A DNA stretch of 64,000 bases from an uncultured Caulobacter sp. GTDB taxonomy: Bacteria > Pseudomonadota > Alphaproteobacteria > Caulobacterales > Caulobacteraceae. The translations under genes and the position numbers were made by a program. The stretch lies in contig CALALX010000121.1 of the NCBI GenBank assembly GCA_937925635.1, positions 20,680 through 84,679 on the forward strand. The letters run 5' to 3'. How positions within the stretch are numbered: position 1 is the first letter of the stretch; every line of letters begins with the position of its first letter. Below, piece by piece: positions 15,474 to 23,249 of this stretch. The notes under the pieces were generated by a model. That model saw only the letters and a program-made list of their open reading frames with translations, did no database searches and was not told the origin of the DNA.

Positions 15474-16721
15474 TCAGCGGCGCGCGAAGTCGCCGGAGAG
15501 CGCCAGCATCGCGGCGCGTTGCGGCTGCGAGAATTCGTCCAGCGCCTCCTCGTCGCCCGAACGGATCGCCTTGATGAGGGCCGGCGTCAGGGCCGACGAC
15601 AGCGACCAGTTCCAGTAGCGGAGGACGGTCTGAGCCCGATCCACCGCGATCGTGTCGAACAGAGTCATGACCCGCTCAAGGGCAGGAACCAGGTTCCCGG
15701 CCGCATCGGTCTCGGGACGGCGCAGGGCGCGCCACAGCAGCCTCACGTTGTTGCGAGGCAGACCCGTGGCCTTGCACAGGATCGCCAGCGGCTCGCCGCC
15801 CGGATCGGTGAAGATCTTGGCGCCGGTCATCGGCTTGAGCCCCGAGAGATAGGCGATCTCCTCGGCGACCTCGCGGGTCATGCTTTCGGCGGCGACCTCG
15901 ATCGCTTCGTCGAGGCTTTCGAAGGGACTGCGCGCCAAGGCGGCGCGGTTGCGCTGACGGCGCTCGATAAACTGCAGCGCCTTGCGCGTGAGGGGGTCCT
16001 GCCAGTCCTCCTCGGCGGCCATGCTGAAGACGTCGCTGACCGCCTCCTGCAGGACTTCGCGCGAAACCGCGAAGCGCTGGAGGATGGTTCGGCGACACTC
16101 CTCGTCCGACCACCAGAACATAACGTAGGCGTGGCTCGGCCGGAGTTCCGAACGACGCAGCAACAGCGGAATCAGGCGCGGATTGTCGCGCGTGGCGGCG
16201 ACCGCGTACTCAAGAGACGCGTGGCCAAGCCGCGCCAGGTCGTTGCGCAGCAGGCATTCGATGACCGACGGCTCGCCATGCTCGACGATGACGTCGGCGA
16301 CCACCTCGCTCAGGCCACGACGGGTAGCGATCAAGCGGCGATGGCCCTGCGTCGCGCTCCGCGCGCAATCGATGAGATCGGCGTCGCCCAGCGTGGCGCT
16401 GTTCTCAAGCAGGGCCCGGGCCACATCCAGCTCGTCGCGCAGCAGCATGCGAGCCAGCCCGGTGGGTATCTCCGAGACGGCGGCGAGGCGTCGAGCGATA
16501 CGGATCCGTTCATCCAGCGCCGCCTCGCGCAGCAGTTCGATCAGCAGATCGGCCGTCATCGCCCGTTCGAAGGCATTCACCCGACTGCCCGGCAGACAGA
16601 CGACATCCGCCAAACGCTTCAACAGCGTGTTGCGCGAGCGGAAGGCGGGCGCCGCGCGGACGACCGCATCCGCCATAGCGTCGGCGCTGTCAGACGGACG
16701 TTTCTGCGCGGGTTCGCTCAT
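15474..16721 (-). CDS. DUF2336 family protein
   Basis: This 415-residue soluble helical protein carries the DUF2336 pattern: a first half of short helices (FERAMTADLLIELLREA, IPTGLARMLLRDELDVARALL, GLSEVVADVIVEHGEP) and a second half with LAILCKATGLPRNNVRLLWRAL and RAQTVLRYWNWSLSSA. The role of the family is not established. It is distantly related to the DUF2336 protein at 260-1357. The gene is alone on the reverse strand, 209 bases past the mucR start region. A 13-bp perfect hairpin lies upstream at 16806-16835. Confidence 0.82.
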   Translation of the reverse strand: MSEPAQKRPSDSADAMADAVVRAAPAFRSRNTLLKRLADVVCLPGSRVNAFERAMTADLLIELLREAALDERIRIARRLAAVSEIPTGLARMLLRDELDVARALLENSATLGDADLIDCARSATQGHRRLIATRRGLSEVVADVIVEHGEPSVIECLLRNDLARLGHASLEYAVAATRDNPRLIPLLLRRSELRPSHAYVMFWWSDEECRRTILQRFAVSREVLQEAVSDVFSMAAEEDWQDPLTRKALQFIERRQRNRAALARSPFESLDEAIEVAAESMTREVAEEIAYLSGLKPMTGAKIFTDPGGEPLAILCKATGLPRNNVRLLWRALRRPETDAAGNLVPALERVMTLFDTIAVDRAQTVLRYWNWSLSSALTPALIKAIRSGDEEALDEFSQPQRAAMLALSGDFARR

Positions 16722-16805
16722 CGGGGGTCGCGATCAGGCATGACAAAGCCGGCGCGCGCCGCCGCGCGCCGATCCCGGATCAGATCAGAGCCTCGTTAAC
16801 CGCTC

Positions 16806-16835
16806 ATGACCGCGCCGCGACGGCGGCGCGGTCAT
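16806..16835 (-). terminator. Long perfect hairpin after the DoxX-like gene
   Basis: Arms atgaccgcgccgc (16806-16818) and gcggcgcggtcat (16823-16835) pair over 13 bp around a four-base loop. It begins 12 bases past the reverse-strand stop of the DoxX-like gene. The strong stem suggests a terminator, although no T-run follows. Confidence 0.5.
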
Positions 16836-16847
16836 CCACGGGCTCCG

Positions 16848-17354
16848 TCAGGCGAAGGCGCCCATCGGACGCCGGGTCTTCGGCGCGCTGTCCGCCTTGG
16901 CCTTGGCGCGCTCGACAAAGATGCTCGCCACGGCGACCGCGGCGATGGCGATCGCCAGCAGGAACATGGCCCCCTTGTCGGTCGGCAGGTTCATGGCGGC
17001 GATTTCGGCCGCCGTCCGCCCCTGAGCCAAGGCGGCCGACAACTCCGGCAGCCTCGGCAGCTGAATGCCCAGCCACGGCGACAGATGGAAGGCGATCGCG
17101 CCCAGCGCCACCAGCAGGCCCAGCTGCGCCCCGCGGGCCCGGGTCGCGGGCCAGAGCACCAGAATGACGGCGATCATCTCCAGCACCCCGGTCACGTAGC
17201 GCAGACCAGGCTCGAAGACGCCGATGCCTGACCGCGCTTCAATCAGGCCGAAGACAGGGTTGGGATCGAGACCCACGAATTTCTGAATTCCGACAGCAAA
17301 CAAGAGCGCCGCCAGCATCAGGCCGAAGGTCCAACTCAGTACTCGCTCCATCAT
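16848..17354 (-). CDS. DoxX-like four-helix membrane protein
   Basis: This 168-residue protein has four predicted membrane helices: WTFGLMLAALLFAVGIQKF, YVTGVLEMIAVILVLWPA, LGLLVALGAIAFHLSPW and a C-terminal MFLLAIAIAAVAVASIFV, followed by a basic cytosolic tail. The helix pattern and the FAVGIQKF start resemble the DoxX/DoxD group; the function is unknown. The ATG at 17354 follows GGAGG with a seven-base spacer, but that GGAGG is part of a near-perfect 14-bp hairpin (17362-17394), so translation may be regulated. Confidence 0.7.
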   Translation of the reverse strand: MMERVLSWTFGLMLAALLFAVGIQKFVGLDPNPVFGLIEARSGIGVFEPGLRYVTGVLEMIAVILVLWPATRARGAQLGLLVALGAIAFHLSPWLGIQLPRLPELSAALAQGRTAAEIAAMNLPTDKGAMFLLAIAIAAVAVASIFVERAKAKADSAPKTRRPMGAFA

Positions 17355-17361
17355 GGCGAAT

Positions 17362-17394
17362 CCTCCACCGGGACCCTGAAGGTCCCCGTGGAGG
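17362..17394 (-). promoter_or_regulatory. Hairpin that buries the ribosome-binding site of the DoxX-like gene
   Basis: Forward arms cctccaccgggacc (17362-17375) and ggtccccgtggagg (17381-17394) pair at 13 of 14 positions around a five-base loop. In the reverse-strand mRNA the 3' arm ends in GGTGGAGG, which is the Shine-Dalgarno sequence seven bases before the ATG. This is a candidate translational switch, attenuator or thermometer. Confidence 0.6.
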
Positions 17395-17409
17395 CGAGCA
17401 TGACTCCGT

Positions 17410-17421
17410 TCCGGATCCGGA
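17410..17421. promoter_or_regulatory. 12-bp perfect palindrome upstream of the DoxX-like gene
   Basis: TCCGGATCCGGA is its own reverse complement. It lies 56-67 bases upstream of the DoxX-like ATG and could be an operator; chance is possible in GC-rich DNA. Confidence 0.3.
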
Positions 17422-17494
17422 GCGATTCACGCTTTCTTGCGCTGAGACTGCAAGCAGATCTCAGACCGCCTGACTTCTGCGGCCCAACGGGCGA

Positions 17495-18379
17495 TTACTT
17501 GAATTCGCGCTTGTCCCAGTAGGGCCAGATATCGGGCAGATCGGCCGAAACCTTGTCCGGGTAGGCGGGAGCGCGCTTTTCGAGGAAGGACATCACGCCC
17601 TCCTTGGCGTCTCCCTGGGCGCCGCGGGCCATGATGGCGCGGCTGTCGGACATGTGGGCGTCCATCGGGTGCGTCGCGCCGGCGTTGCGGTAGAGCAACT
17701 GGCGGGTCAAGGCGACGGACACCGGCGCCGTGTTGTCGGCGATCTCGCGGGCCAGGGCGTAGGCGGCGGGCAGCAGGTCTTCCGGCGCGTGCAGCGATCG
17801 GACCAGACCGCCATCCTTGGCCTCCTGCGCCGGGAAGACGCGGCCGGTGTAGCACCACTCCAGCGCCTGCTGGAGGCCGACCAGGCGCGGCAGGAACCAG
17901 GACGAGGCCGCTTCGGGCGTGATGCCACGACGGGCGAACACGAAGCCGAACTTGGCCTCGGTCGAGGCCAGGCGGATGTCCATCGCCAGTTGCATGGTCA
18001 CGCCGATGCCGACCGCCGCGCCGTTCACGGCCGCGATCACCGGCTTGAGGCTCTCGTAGATGCGCAGGGTCAACAGGCCGCCGCCGTCGCGGTAGACGCC
18101 ATTGACCTTGTTGGCCTCGCGCGGGTCGCTCTCCTGCTTGGCGTAGTCGAACGTCTTCTCGCCGCCGCCCAGGTCCGCCCCGGCGCAGAAGGCGCGGCCC
18201 GAGCCGGTGACCACCACCACCTTCACGTCGTCATTGGCGTCCGTGTAGTCGAACGCCTTGATCATCTCGCTCATCATTTGGGCGGTGAAGGCGTTCATGC
18301 GGTCCGGACGGTTCAGCGTCAGGGTGGCGATGCCGTCCTTGATGTCCAGGATGATGGTCTCGAAGGTCGGGCTGGCCAT
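17495..18379 (-). CDS. Enoyl-CoA hydratase/isomerase (crotonase family)
   Basis: This 294-residue protein is a crotonase-fold enzyme, likely hydrating enoyl-CoA in a beta-oxidation-type pathway. Motifs seen are TLTLNRPDRMNAF, the CoA/oxyanion loop GSGRAFCAGADL, the second oxyanion strand PVIAAVNGAAVGIGVTMQLAMDIR and FGFVFARRGITPEAAS, where the Glu can be the catalytic acid. The C-terminal trimerisation helix is present. The start follows GAGGAG. It is 88 bases downstream of the P450 gene on the same strand and probably belongs to the same catabolic unit. The exact substrate is unknown. Confidence 0.88.
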   Translation of the reverse strand: MASPTFETIILDIKDGIATLTLNRPDRMNAFTAQMMSEMIKAFDYTDANDDVKVVVVTGSGRAFCAGADLGGGEKTFDYAKQESDPREANKVNGVYRDGGGLLTLRIYESLKPVIAAVNGAAVGIGVTMQLAMDIRLASTEAKFGFVFARRGITPEAASSWFLPRLVGLQQALEWCYTGRVFPAQEAKDGGLVRSLHAPEDLLPAAYALAREIADNTAPVSVALTRQLLYRNAGATHPMDAHMSDSRAIMARGAQGDAKEGVMSFLEKRAPAYPDKVSADLPDIWPYWDKREFK

Positions 18380-18467
18380 GCGCGCTCCTCGGAAGCTGGG
18401 CGTTCAAACGCACGTATGAAGACGGCCGGACGCCGGGGAAGGCAACCCCCCGCGCCGGTTTCGCGGG

Positions 18468-19811
18468 TCAGGCCGCCTTGCGCTCGGGCGTGAAGGTCAC
18501 GCCCAGCTTGCGGATGGCGTGGACGAAGTTGTTCGGCGCGATGTCGATTTCACCGGTCCAGCGGATGTCCGGAAAGCGGCCGAGGATCTGGCGGTAGGCC
18601 TCCTCCAGCTGGATCTGCGCCACGCGCTTGCCGATGCAGGTGTGCGGGCCGTAGCCGAAGGCGATGTGCTTGTCGGCGTTGGCGCGGGTGACGTCGAGCC
18701 GGTCGGGATCGGCGAACACCGCTTCGTCCCGGTTGGCGGCGCCGTAGTACATGATCACCTTCTCGCCCTCGGCGATCTTCTGGCCGTTGAGTTCCGTGTC
18801 CTTCGCGGCCGTGCGGCGCATATAGATCACCGGACTGACCATGCGGATGAACTCGTTGACCGCGCCAGGCAGCAGGCCCGGGTCGGCGATCAGCTTCGCC
18901 TGCTGGTCAGGGAACTCGGTCAGCAGCTTCATCGAGCCGGACAGCGTGTTGCGCGTGGTGTCGTTGCCCGCGAACACGATCAGCAGCCAGGAGCCGTCGA
19001 GGTACTCGTCGCTGAGCAGGTCGCCGTCGACCTGGGCGCGGGCGATGGCGGTCATCAGGTCCTGCTGCGGGTCCTGCCGGCGCTTGTGCAGCATATGCCG
19101 GCCGTACTCGAACATCTCTTCGACGTTGCTGTTGAAGTCGGCGATGAACTGCATGAGCTCCAGCGTCGGCGTCACCCCTTCGGTCGCCGAGCGCATGGCC
19201 ATGTTCTGCGCCTCTTCCAGATAGTGCATCCAGGTGAGGAACCTGGGCCGATCGCCCTCCGGCACGCCAAGGATCTCGCACAGCGTGAACAGGGGCAGAA
19301 CCGACGAAAAGTCCTCGACCAGGTCGGTCTCGCCCTTGGGGGCCATGGCGTCGAGCAGGCGCGTGACCTCAGCCTTGACGCGTTCCGTCACGCCGCGGAG
19401 GTAGCTCGGCGTGAAGTAGGGCATGTGTTCGCGGCGCAGCTGCAGGTGGTTCGGCGCGTCCATGTTGATCATGGCGTCCATCGAGGCGCGGTAGAGCAGC
19501 GCGTGGCGCGCCTCGGGCCGACCGGCGGCCATCAGGATGCCGCCGCGCTGGCTGGAGAAGGTCGCCGGATCACCATCGACGGCCATGACGTCGGCATGGC
19601 GCGTCACCGCCCAGAAGCCGGGCCCCTCATGCCGCGTCTCGGGATGCCACATCACCGGAGCCTCCGCCCTCAGGCGGGCGAATCCGTCGTAAGGCTGCCC
19701 CCTGGTGAAGCTGGCGATGTCAGTCAGGTCGACGCCGTCGAGCGTCGGATAGAGGGTTCCGAACGTCGGGCCCGCGCGGCCTTCGACCGCCGTCTGGCTG
19801 ATGAGGTCCAT
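18468..19811 (-). CDS. Cytochrome P450
   Basis: This 447-residue soluble bacterial P450 hydroxylates a small hydrophobic substrate using electrons from a ferredoxin partner. Seen in order: I-helix oxygen-activation motif VFAGNDTTRNTLSG, K-helix EFIR, MYYGAANRD meander and heme-binding FGYGPHTCIGKR with Cys392. The AGNDTTRN form resembles the CYP124/125/142 group that oxidises terminal methyl groups of branched lipids and sterol side chains; this is an inference. ATG 19811 is chosen because GGAGGA lies seven bases before it; the ATG at 19826 would contain that site. It is divergent from the GMC oxidoreductase. No ferredoxin gene is nearby. Confidence 0.93.
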   Translation of the reverse strand: MDLISQTAVEGRAGPTFGTLYPTLDGVDLTDIASFTRGQPYDGFARLRAEAPVMWHPETRHEGPGFWAVTRHADVMAVDGDPATFSSQRGGILMAAGRPEARHALLYRASMDAMINMDAPNHLQLRREHMPYFTPSYLRGVTERVKAEVTRLLDAMAPKGETDLVEDFSSVLPLFTLCEILGVPEGDRPRFLTWMHYLEEAQNMAMRSATEGVTPTLELMQFIADFNSNVEEMFEYGRHMLHKRRQDPQQDLMTAIARAQVDGDLLSDEYLDGSWLLIVFAGNDTTRNTLSGSMKLLTEFPDQQAKLIADPGLLPGAVNEFIRMVSPVIYMRRTAAKDTELNGQKIAEGEKVIMYYGAANRDEAVFADPDRLDVTRANADKHIAFGYGPHTCIGKRVAQIQLEEAYRQILGRFPDIRWTGEIDIAPNNFVHAIRKLGVTFTPERKAA

Positions 19812-19878
19812 CGCCGCTTCCTCCATGAACTGTCGTTGTTCTGGCGAGCCTAGTGCCTAAGGGCGTCGCGGCAACAAT

Positions 19879-19904
19879 GACGTGGCGTCACCTTCCGCCA
19901 CGTC
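19879..19904. promoter_or_regulatory. Operator-like inverted repeat between P450 and GMC genes
   Basis: Perfect 9-bp arms gacgtggcg (19879-19887) and cgccacgtc (19896-19904) flank an eight-base spacer. The repeat sits in the 183-bp divergent promoter region, 68 bases from the P450 start and 91 from the GMC start. It is a good candidate operator for a regulator controlling both arms of the catabolic island. Confidence 0.5.
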
Positions 19905-19994
19905 GCTCTTCCCATCACGACTTCCGCGCGCGTAAGGTAATCAGCGATCAGGCGCGCGACAGACGAGCCGGTCGGCGAGGAACAGGGAAGCGGA

Positions 19995-21665
19995 ATGACT
20001 GACACCATCGAGGCGGACTACATCATCGTCGGCGCGGGCAGCGCCGGCTGCGTGCTGGCCAACCGCCTCAGCGCCGACGGCAAGCACAAGGTGCTGCTGC
20101 TCGAGGCCGGCGGCGACGACCGCCCGACGAAGAATCCGTCGCAGTTCTTCTCGAACCTGATGATCCACGTGCCGGTCGGCTATTCGCAGACCCTGAAGGA
20201 CCCCAAGGTCAACTGGCTCTACACGACCGAACCGGATCCCGGCACCGGCGGCCGCCAGCATGTCTGGCCGCGCGGCAAGGTGCTGGGCGGCAGCTCCTCG
20301 ATCAACGGCCTGCTCTACATCCGCGGCCAGGACGCCGACTACGACAACTGGCGCCAGCTGGGATGCGAAGGCTGGAGCTGGGATGACGTGATGCCCTACT
20401 TCCTGCGATCTCAGCACCAGGAGCGCGGCGCGGGCGCCCACCACGCCAGCGGCGGCCCCTTGAACGTCTCGGACGTGACCACCACCCATCCGGTGTCCGA
20501 CGCCGTCATCGACGCCTGCGAGCAGGCCGGCATCCCCCGCGTGAAGGATGTCAACGCCGGCGACCAGGAGGGCGCGACCTACTACCAGCTGACGGTGAAG
20601 AACGGGCAGCGCTGCTCGGCCGCCGTCGCCTACCTGCACCCCGTCATGGGCCGGCCCAACCTGCGGGTCGAGACCAACGCCCTGGCCAGCCGCGTGCTGT
20701 TCGAGGGCAAACGCGCTGCCGGCGTCGCTTTCACCCAGAACGGCGTCAAGCGCACCGCGAAGGCGAAGGCCGAAGTGATCCTGGCCGGCGGAGCGGTGAA
20801 CTCGCCGCAGCTGCTGCAGCTTTCCGGCGTCGGTCCGGGCGCCCTGCTGCGCGAGCACGGCGTCACGGTCGTCCATGACCTGCCTGGCGTCGGCGAGAAC
20901 CTGCAGGACCACTATGTGATGAGCGTCCGCTACCGGCTGAAGCCGGGCGTGATTTCCGTCAACGAGCTGACCCGCGGGCCGCGCTTCATCGGCGAGGCGA
21001 TGAAATTCCTGTTCCAGCGCAAAGGCCTGCTGACCCTGTCGGCGGCGCACATCGCGGTCTTCTGCAAGTCCCGCCAGGACCTGGCCCACCCGGACATCCA
21101 GTACCACATCCTGCCCGCCACCATGGACGCCGACAAACTGGCCAACGAGCAGAAGATGGAGCTGGAAGGGGCGCCTGGCCTGACCATCGCGCCCTGCCAG
21201 CTGCGTCCGGAGAGCCGCGGTCACATCCGCATCAAGTCGGCCGACCCGATGACCTATCCGGCCATCTTCGCCAACTATCTGGCCGATCCGCTCGATCAGG
21301 AGGTGGCCGTCGCCTCGCTCAGGATCGGCCGCAACATCGCCGAACAGCAGGCCCTGGCGCCCTACATCGACCACGAGATGAACCCGGGGCCCGACTTCCA
21401 GAGCGACGAGATGCTGCTGGAATATGCCCGAGCCTCGGGCAGCACCATCTATCACCCCGTCGGCACCTGCCAGATGGGCCATGGTCCGATGGCGGTCGTC
21501 GATCCGCAACTGCGTGTACACGGCGTCGAAGGCCTGCGCGTCGTCGACGCCTCGGTGATGCCGCGGCTGGTCAGCGGCAACACCAACGCCCCCACCATCA
21601 TGATCGCCGAGAAGGCGTCCGACATGATCCTCGGCAAGGCGGCGCCGTCCGCCCTCGCCGCCTGA
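19995..21665 (+). CDS. GMC-family FAD-dependent alcohol dehydrogenase
   Basis: This 556-residue flavoenzyme belongs to the glucose-methanol-choline oxidoreductase family, of the choline/alkanol dehydrogenase type. The FAD motif IIVGAGSAGCVLANRLS is at the N-terminus, followed by the GMC signature GKVLGGSSSINGLLYIRG and the second signature GGAVNSPQLLQLSGVGP. The catalytic C-terminal His is in TIYHPVGTCQMG and the Asn in SGNTNAPTIMIAEKASDMI. In this context it probably oxidises the alcohol made by the P450 to an aldehyde. It begins a forward run with the acyl-CoA synthetase (35-base gap) and the AtuA-family gene. Confidence 0.93.
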   Translation: MTDTIEADYIIVGAGSAGCVLANRLSADGKHKVLLLEAGGDDRPTKNPSQFFSNLMIHVPVGYSQTLKDPKVNWLYTTEPDPGTGGRQHVWPRGKVLGGSSSINGLLYIRGQDADYDNWRQLGCEGWSWDDVMPYFLRSQHQERGAGAHHASGGPLNVSDVTTTHPVSDAVIDACEQAGIPRVKDVNAGDQEGATYYQLTVKNGQRCSAAVAYLHPVMGRPNLRVETNALASRVLFEGKRAAGVAFTQNGVKRTAKAKAEVILAGGAVNSPQLLQLSGVGPGALLREHGVTVVHDLPGVGENLQDHYVMSVRYRLKPGVISVNELTRGPRFIGEAMKFLFQRKGLLTLSAAHIAVFCKSRQDLAHPDIQYHILPATMDADKLANEQKMELEGAPGLTIAPCQLRPESRGHIRIKSADPMTYPAIFANYLADPLDQEVAVASLRIGRNIAEQQALAPYIDHEMNPGPDFQSDEMLLEYARASGSTIYHPVGTCQMGHGPMAVVDPQLRVHGVEGLRVVDASVMPRLVSGNTNAPTIMIAEKASDMILGKAAPSALAA

Positions 21666-21700
21666 ACCCAGCGAATTCCACTCCAGTCGAAGCGACCGCC

Positions 21701-23239
21701 ATGCACCCCAGTCACCACGCCCGGACTCATCCCGACCGCCCCGCCTACATCATGGCCGGCACCGGCGAGACGGTGACCTACAAGCAGCTGGACGAACGCT
21801 CCAATCAGGGCGCGCAGCTGTTCCGGTCCCTGGGCCTCAAGCCCGGCGACGTCATCGCCATCTTCATGGACAACTCGCCCCGGTATTTCGAGATCGCGTG
21901 GGCCGCCCAGCGGTCGGGCCTCTACTACACCTGCATCTCGTCCAAGCTGACCGCGAGCGAGGTCGAGTACATCGTCCGCGACTGCGAGGCGAAGGTGTTC
22001 ATCACCTCCGCCACCGTTGGCCCCGTGGCCGACGAGATGCCGGCCCTGATCGGCGACCTGAAACTCTACATGTGCGGCGGCGCCCGCGCGCCCTACGAGA
22101 GCTTCGAAGCGGCTCGTGAACCCATGCCGACGACGCCGATCGCCGACCAGACGGCCGGCTCGGACATGCTCTACTCATCGGGCACGACCGGTCGCCCCAA
22201 GGGCGTGAAGCCGCAGCTGACCGGCGCGGCGATCGATGAGCCCAACGCGCTGTTCATGATGACCCAGGGTCTGTTCGGCTTCACGCCGGACAGTGTCTAC
22301 ATCTCCCCGGCGCCGCTCTATCACGCCGCGCCGCTGCGCTGGTGCATGAGCGTCCAGAAGCTGGGCGGCACGGTCATCGTGATGGAGAAGTTCGATCCGG
22401 AGGCCATGCTGGCCCTGATCGAGAAATACAAGGTCGACTGCGGCCAGTTCGTGCCCACCCACTTCGTGCGGCTGCTGAAGCTGCCGGAAGAGGTGCGCGC
22501 CAAGTACGACGTTTCGTCGATGAAGTCGGCGGTGCACGCCGCCGCGCCCTGCCCCGTTCCGGTCAAGGAACAGATGATCGCCTGGTGGGGTCCGATCATC
22601 CACGAGTACTACGCCGGCACCGAGGGCAACGGCTTCTGCTACATCGGGTCGACCGACTGGCTGAACCACAAGGGTTCGGTGGGCAAGGCGGTGCTCGGCG
22701 AGCTGCGCATCTGCAACGACGAAGGCGACCCTGTCCCGCCGCGCACCGAGGGCCAGGTGTTCTTCGAGAACGGCCCGCCGATCAACTACCACAATGATCC
22801 CAAGAAGACGGCCGAGAGCTACAACAAGCACGGCTGGACGAGCCTGGGCGACGTGGGCTGGGTGGATGAGGAAGGCTTCCTCTACCTGACCGACCGCAAG
22901 AGCTTCATGATCATCTCGGGCGGCGTGAACATCTATCCGCAGGAGATCGAGAACCTGCTGGTCACCCACCCGAAGGTGGCTGACGTCGCCGTCGTCGGCG
23001 GCCCGCACGAGGAAATGGGCGAACAGGTCATCGCGGTGATCCAGCCGGCCGACTGGAGCGCGGCGAACGACGAGCTTCGCGCTGAGCTGTTGGCCTTCGC
23101 CAAGGCGAACCTGAGCCATGTAAAGGCGCCGCGCGTCCTCGATTTCATGCAGGAGCTGCCGCGTCATCCGACCGGCAAGCTCTACAAGCGCCTGATCCGC
23201 GACGCCTACTGGGGCAAGACCGACGCCAAGATCGTCTGA
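21701..23239 (+). CDS. Acyl-CoA synthetase (AMP-forming)
   Basis: This 512-residue ANL-superfamily ligase activates a carboxylic acid to its CoA thioester through an acyl-adenylate. Motifs: P-loop LYSSGTTGRPKGVK, EYYAGTEGNG, the conserved Asp in TSLGDVGWVDEEGFLYLTDR, hinge ISGGVNIYPQEIE and the C-terminal catalytic Lys in PTGKLYKR. The length is normal. It lies between the GMC oxidoreductase and the AtuA gene, consistent with activation of the acid produced by P450, GMC and an unlinked aldehyde dehydrogenase. The acid itself cannot be named from the sequence. Confidence 0.93.
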   Translation: MHPSHHARTHPDRPAYIMAGTGETVTYKQLDERSNQGAQLFRSLGLKPGDVIAIFMDNSPRYFEIAWAAQRSGLYYTCISSKLTASEVEYIVRDCEAKVFITSATVGPVADEMPALIGDLKLYMCGGARAPYESFEAAREPMPTTPIADQTAGSDMLYSSGTTGRPKGVKPQLTGAAIDEPNALFMMTQGLFGFTPDSVYISPAPLYHAAPLRWCMSVQKLGGTVIVMEKFDPEAMLALIEKYKVDCGQFVPTHFVRLLKLPEEVRAKYDVSSMKSAVHAAAPCPVPVKEQMIAWWGPIIHEYYAGTEGNGFCYIGSTDWLNHKGSVGKAVLGELRICNDEGDPVPPRTEGQVFFENGPPINYHNDPKKTAESYNKHGWTSLGDVGWVDEEGFLYLTDRKSFMIISGGVNIYPQEIENLLVTHPKVADVAVVGGPHEEMGEQVIAVIQPADWSAANDELRAELLAFAKANLSHVKAPRVLDFMQELPRHPTGKLYKRLIRDAYWGKTDAKIV

Positions 23240-23249
23240 GGCCGCGATC

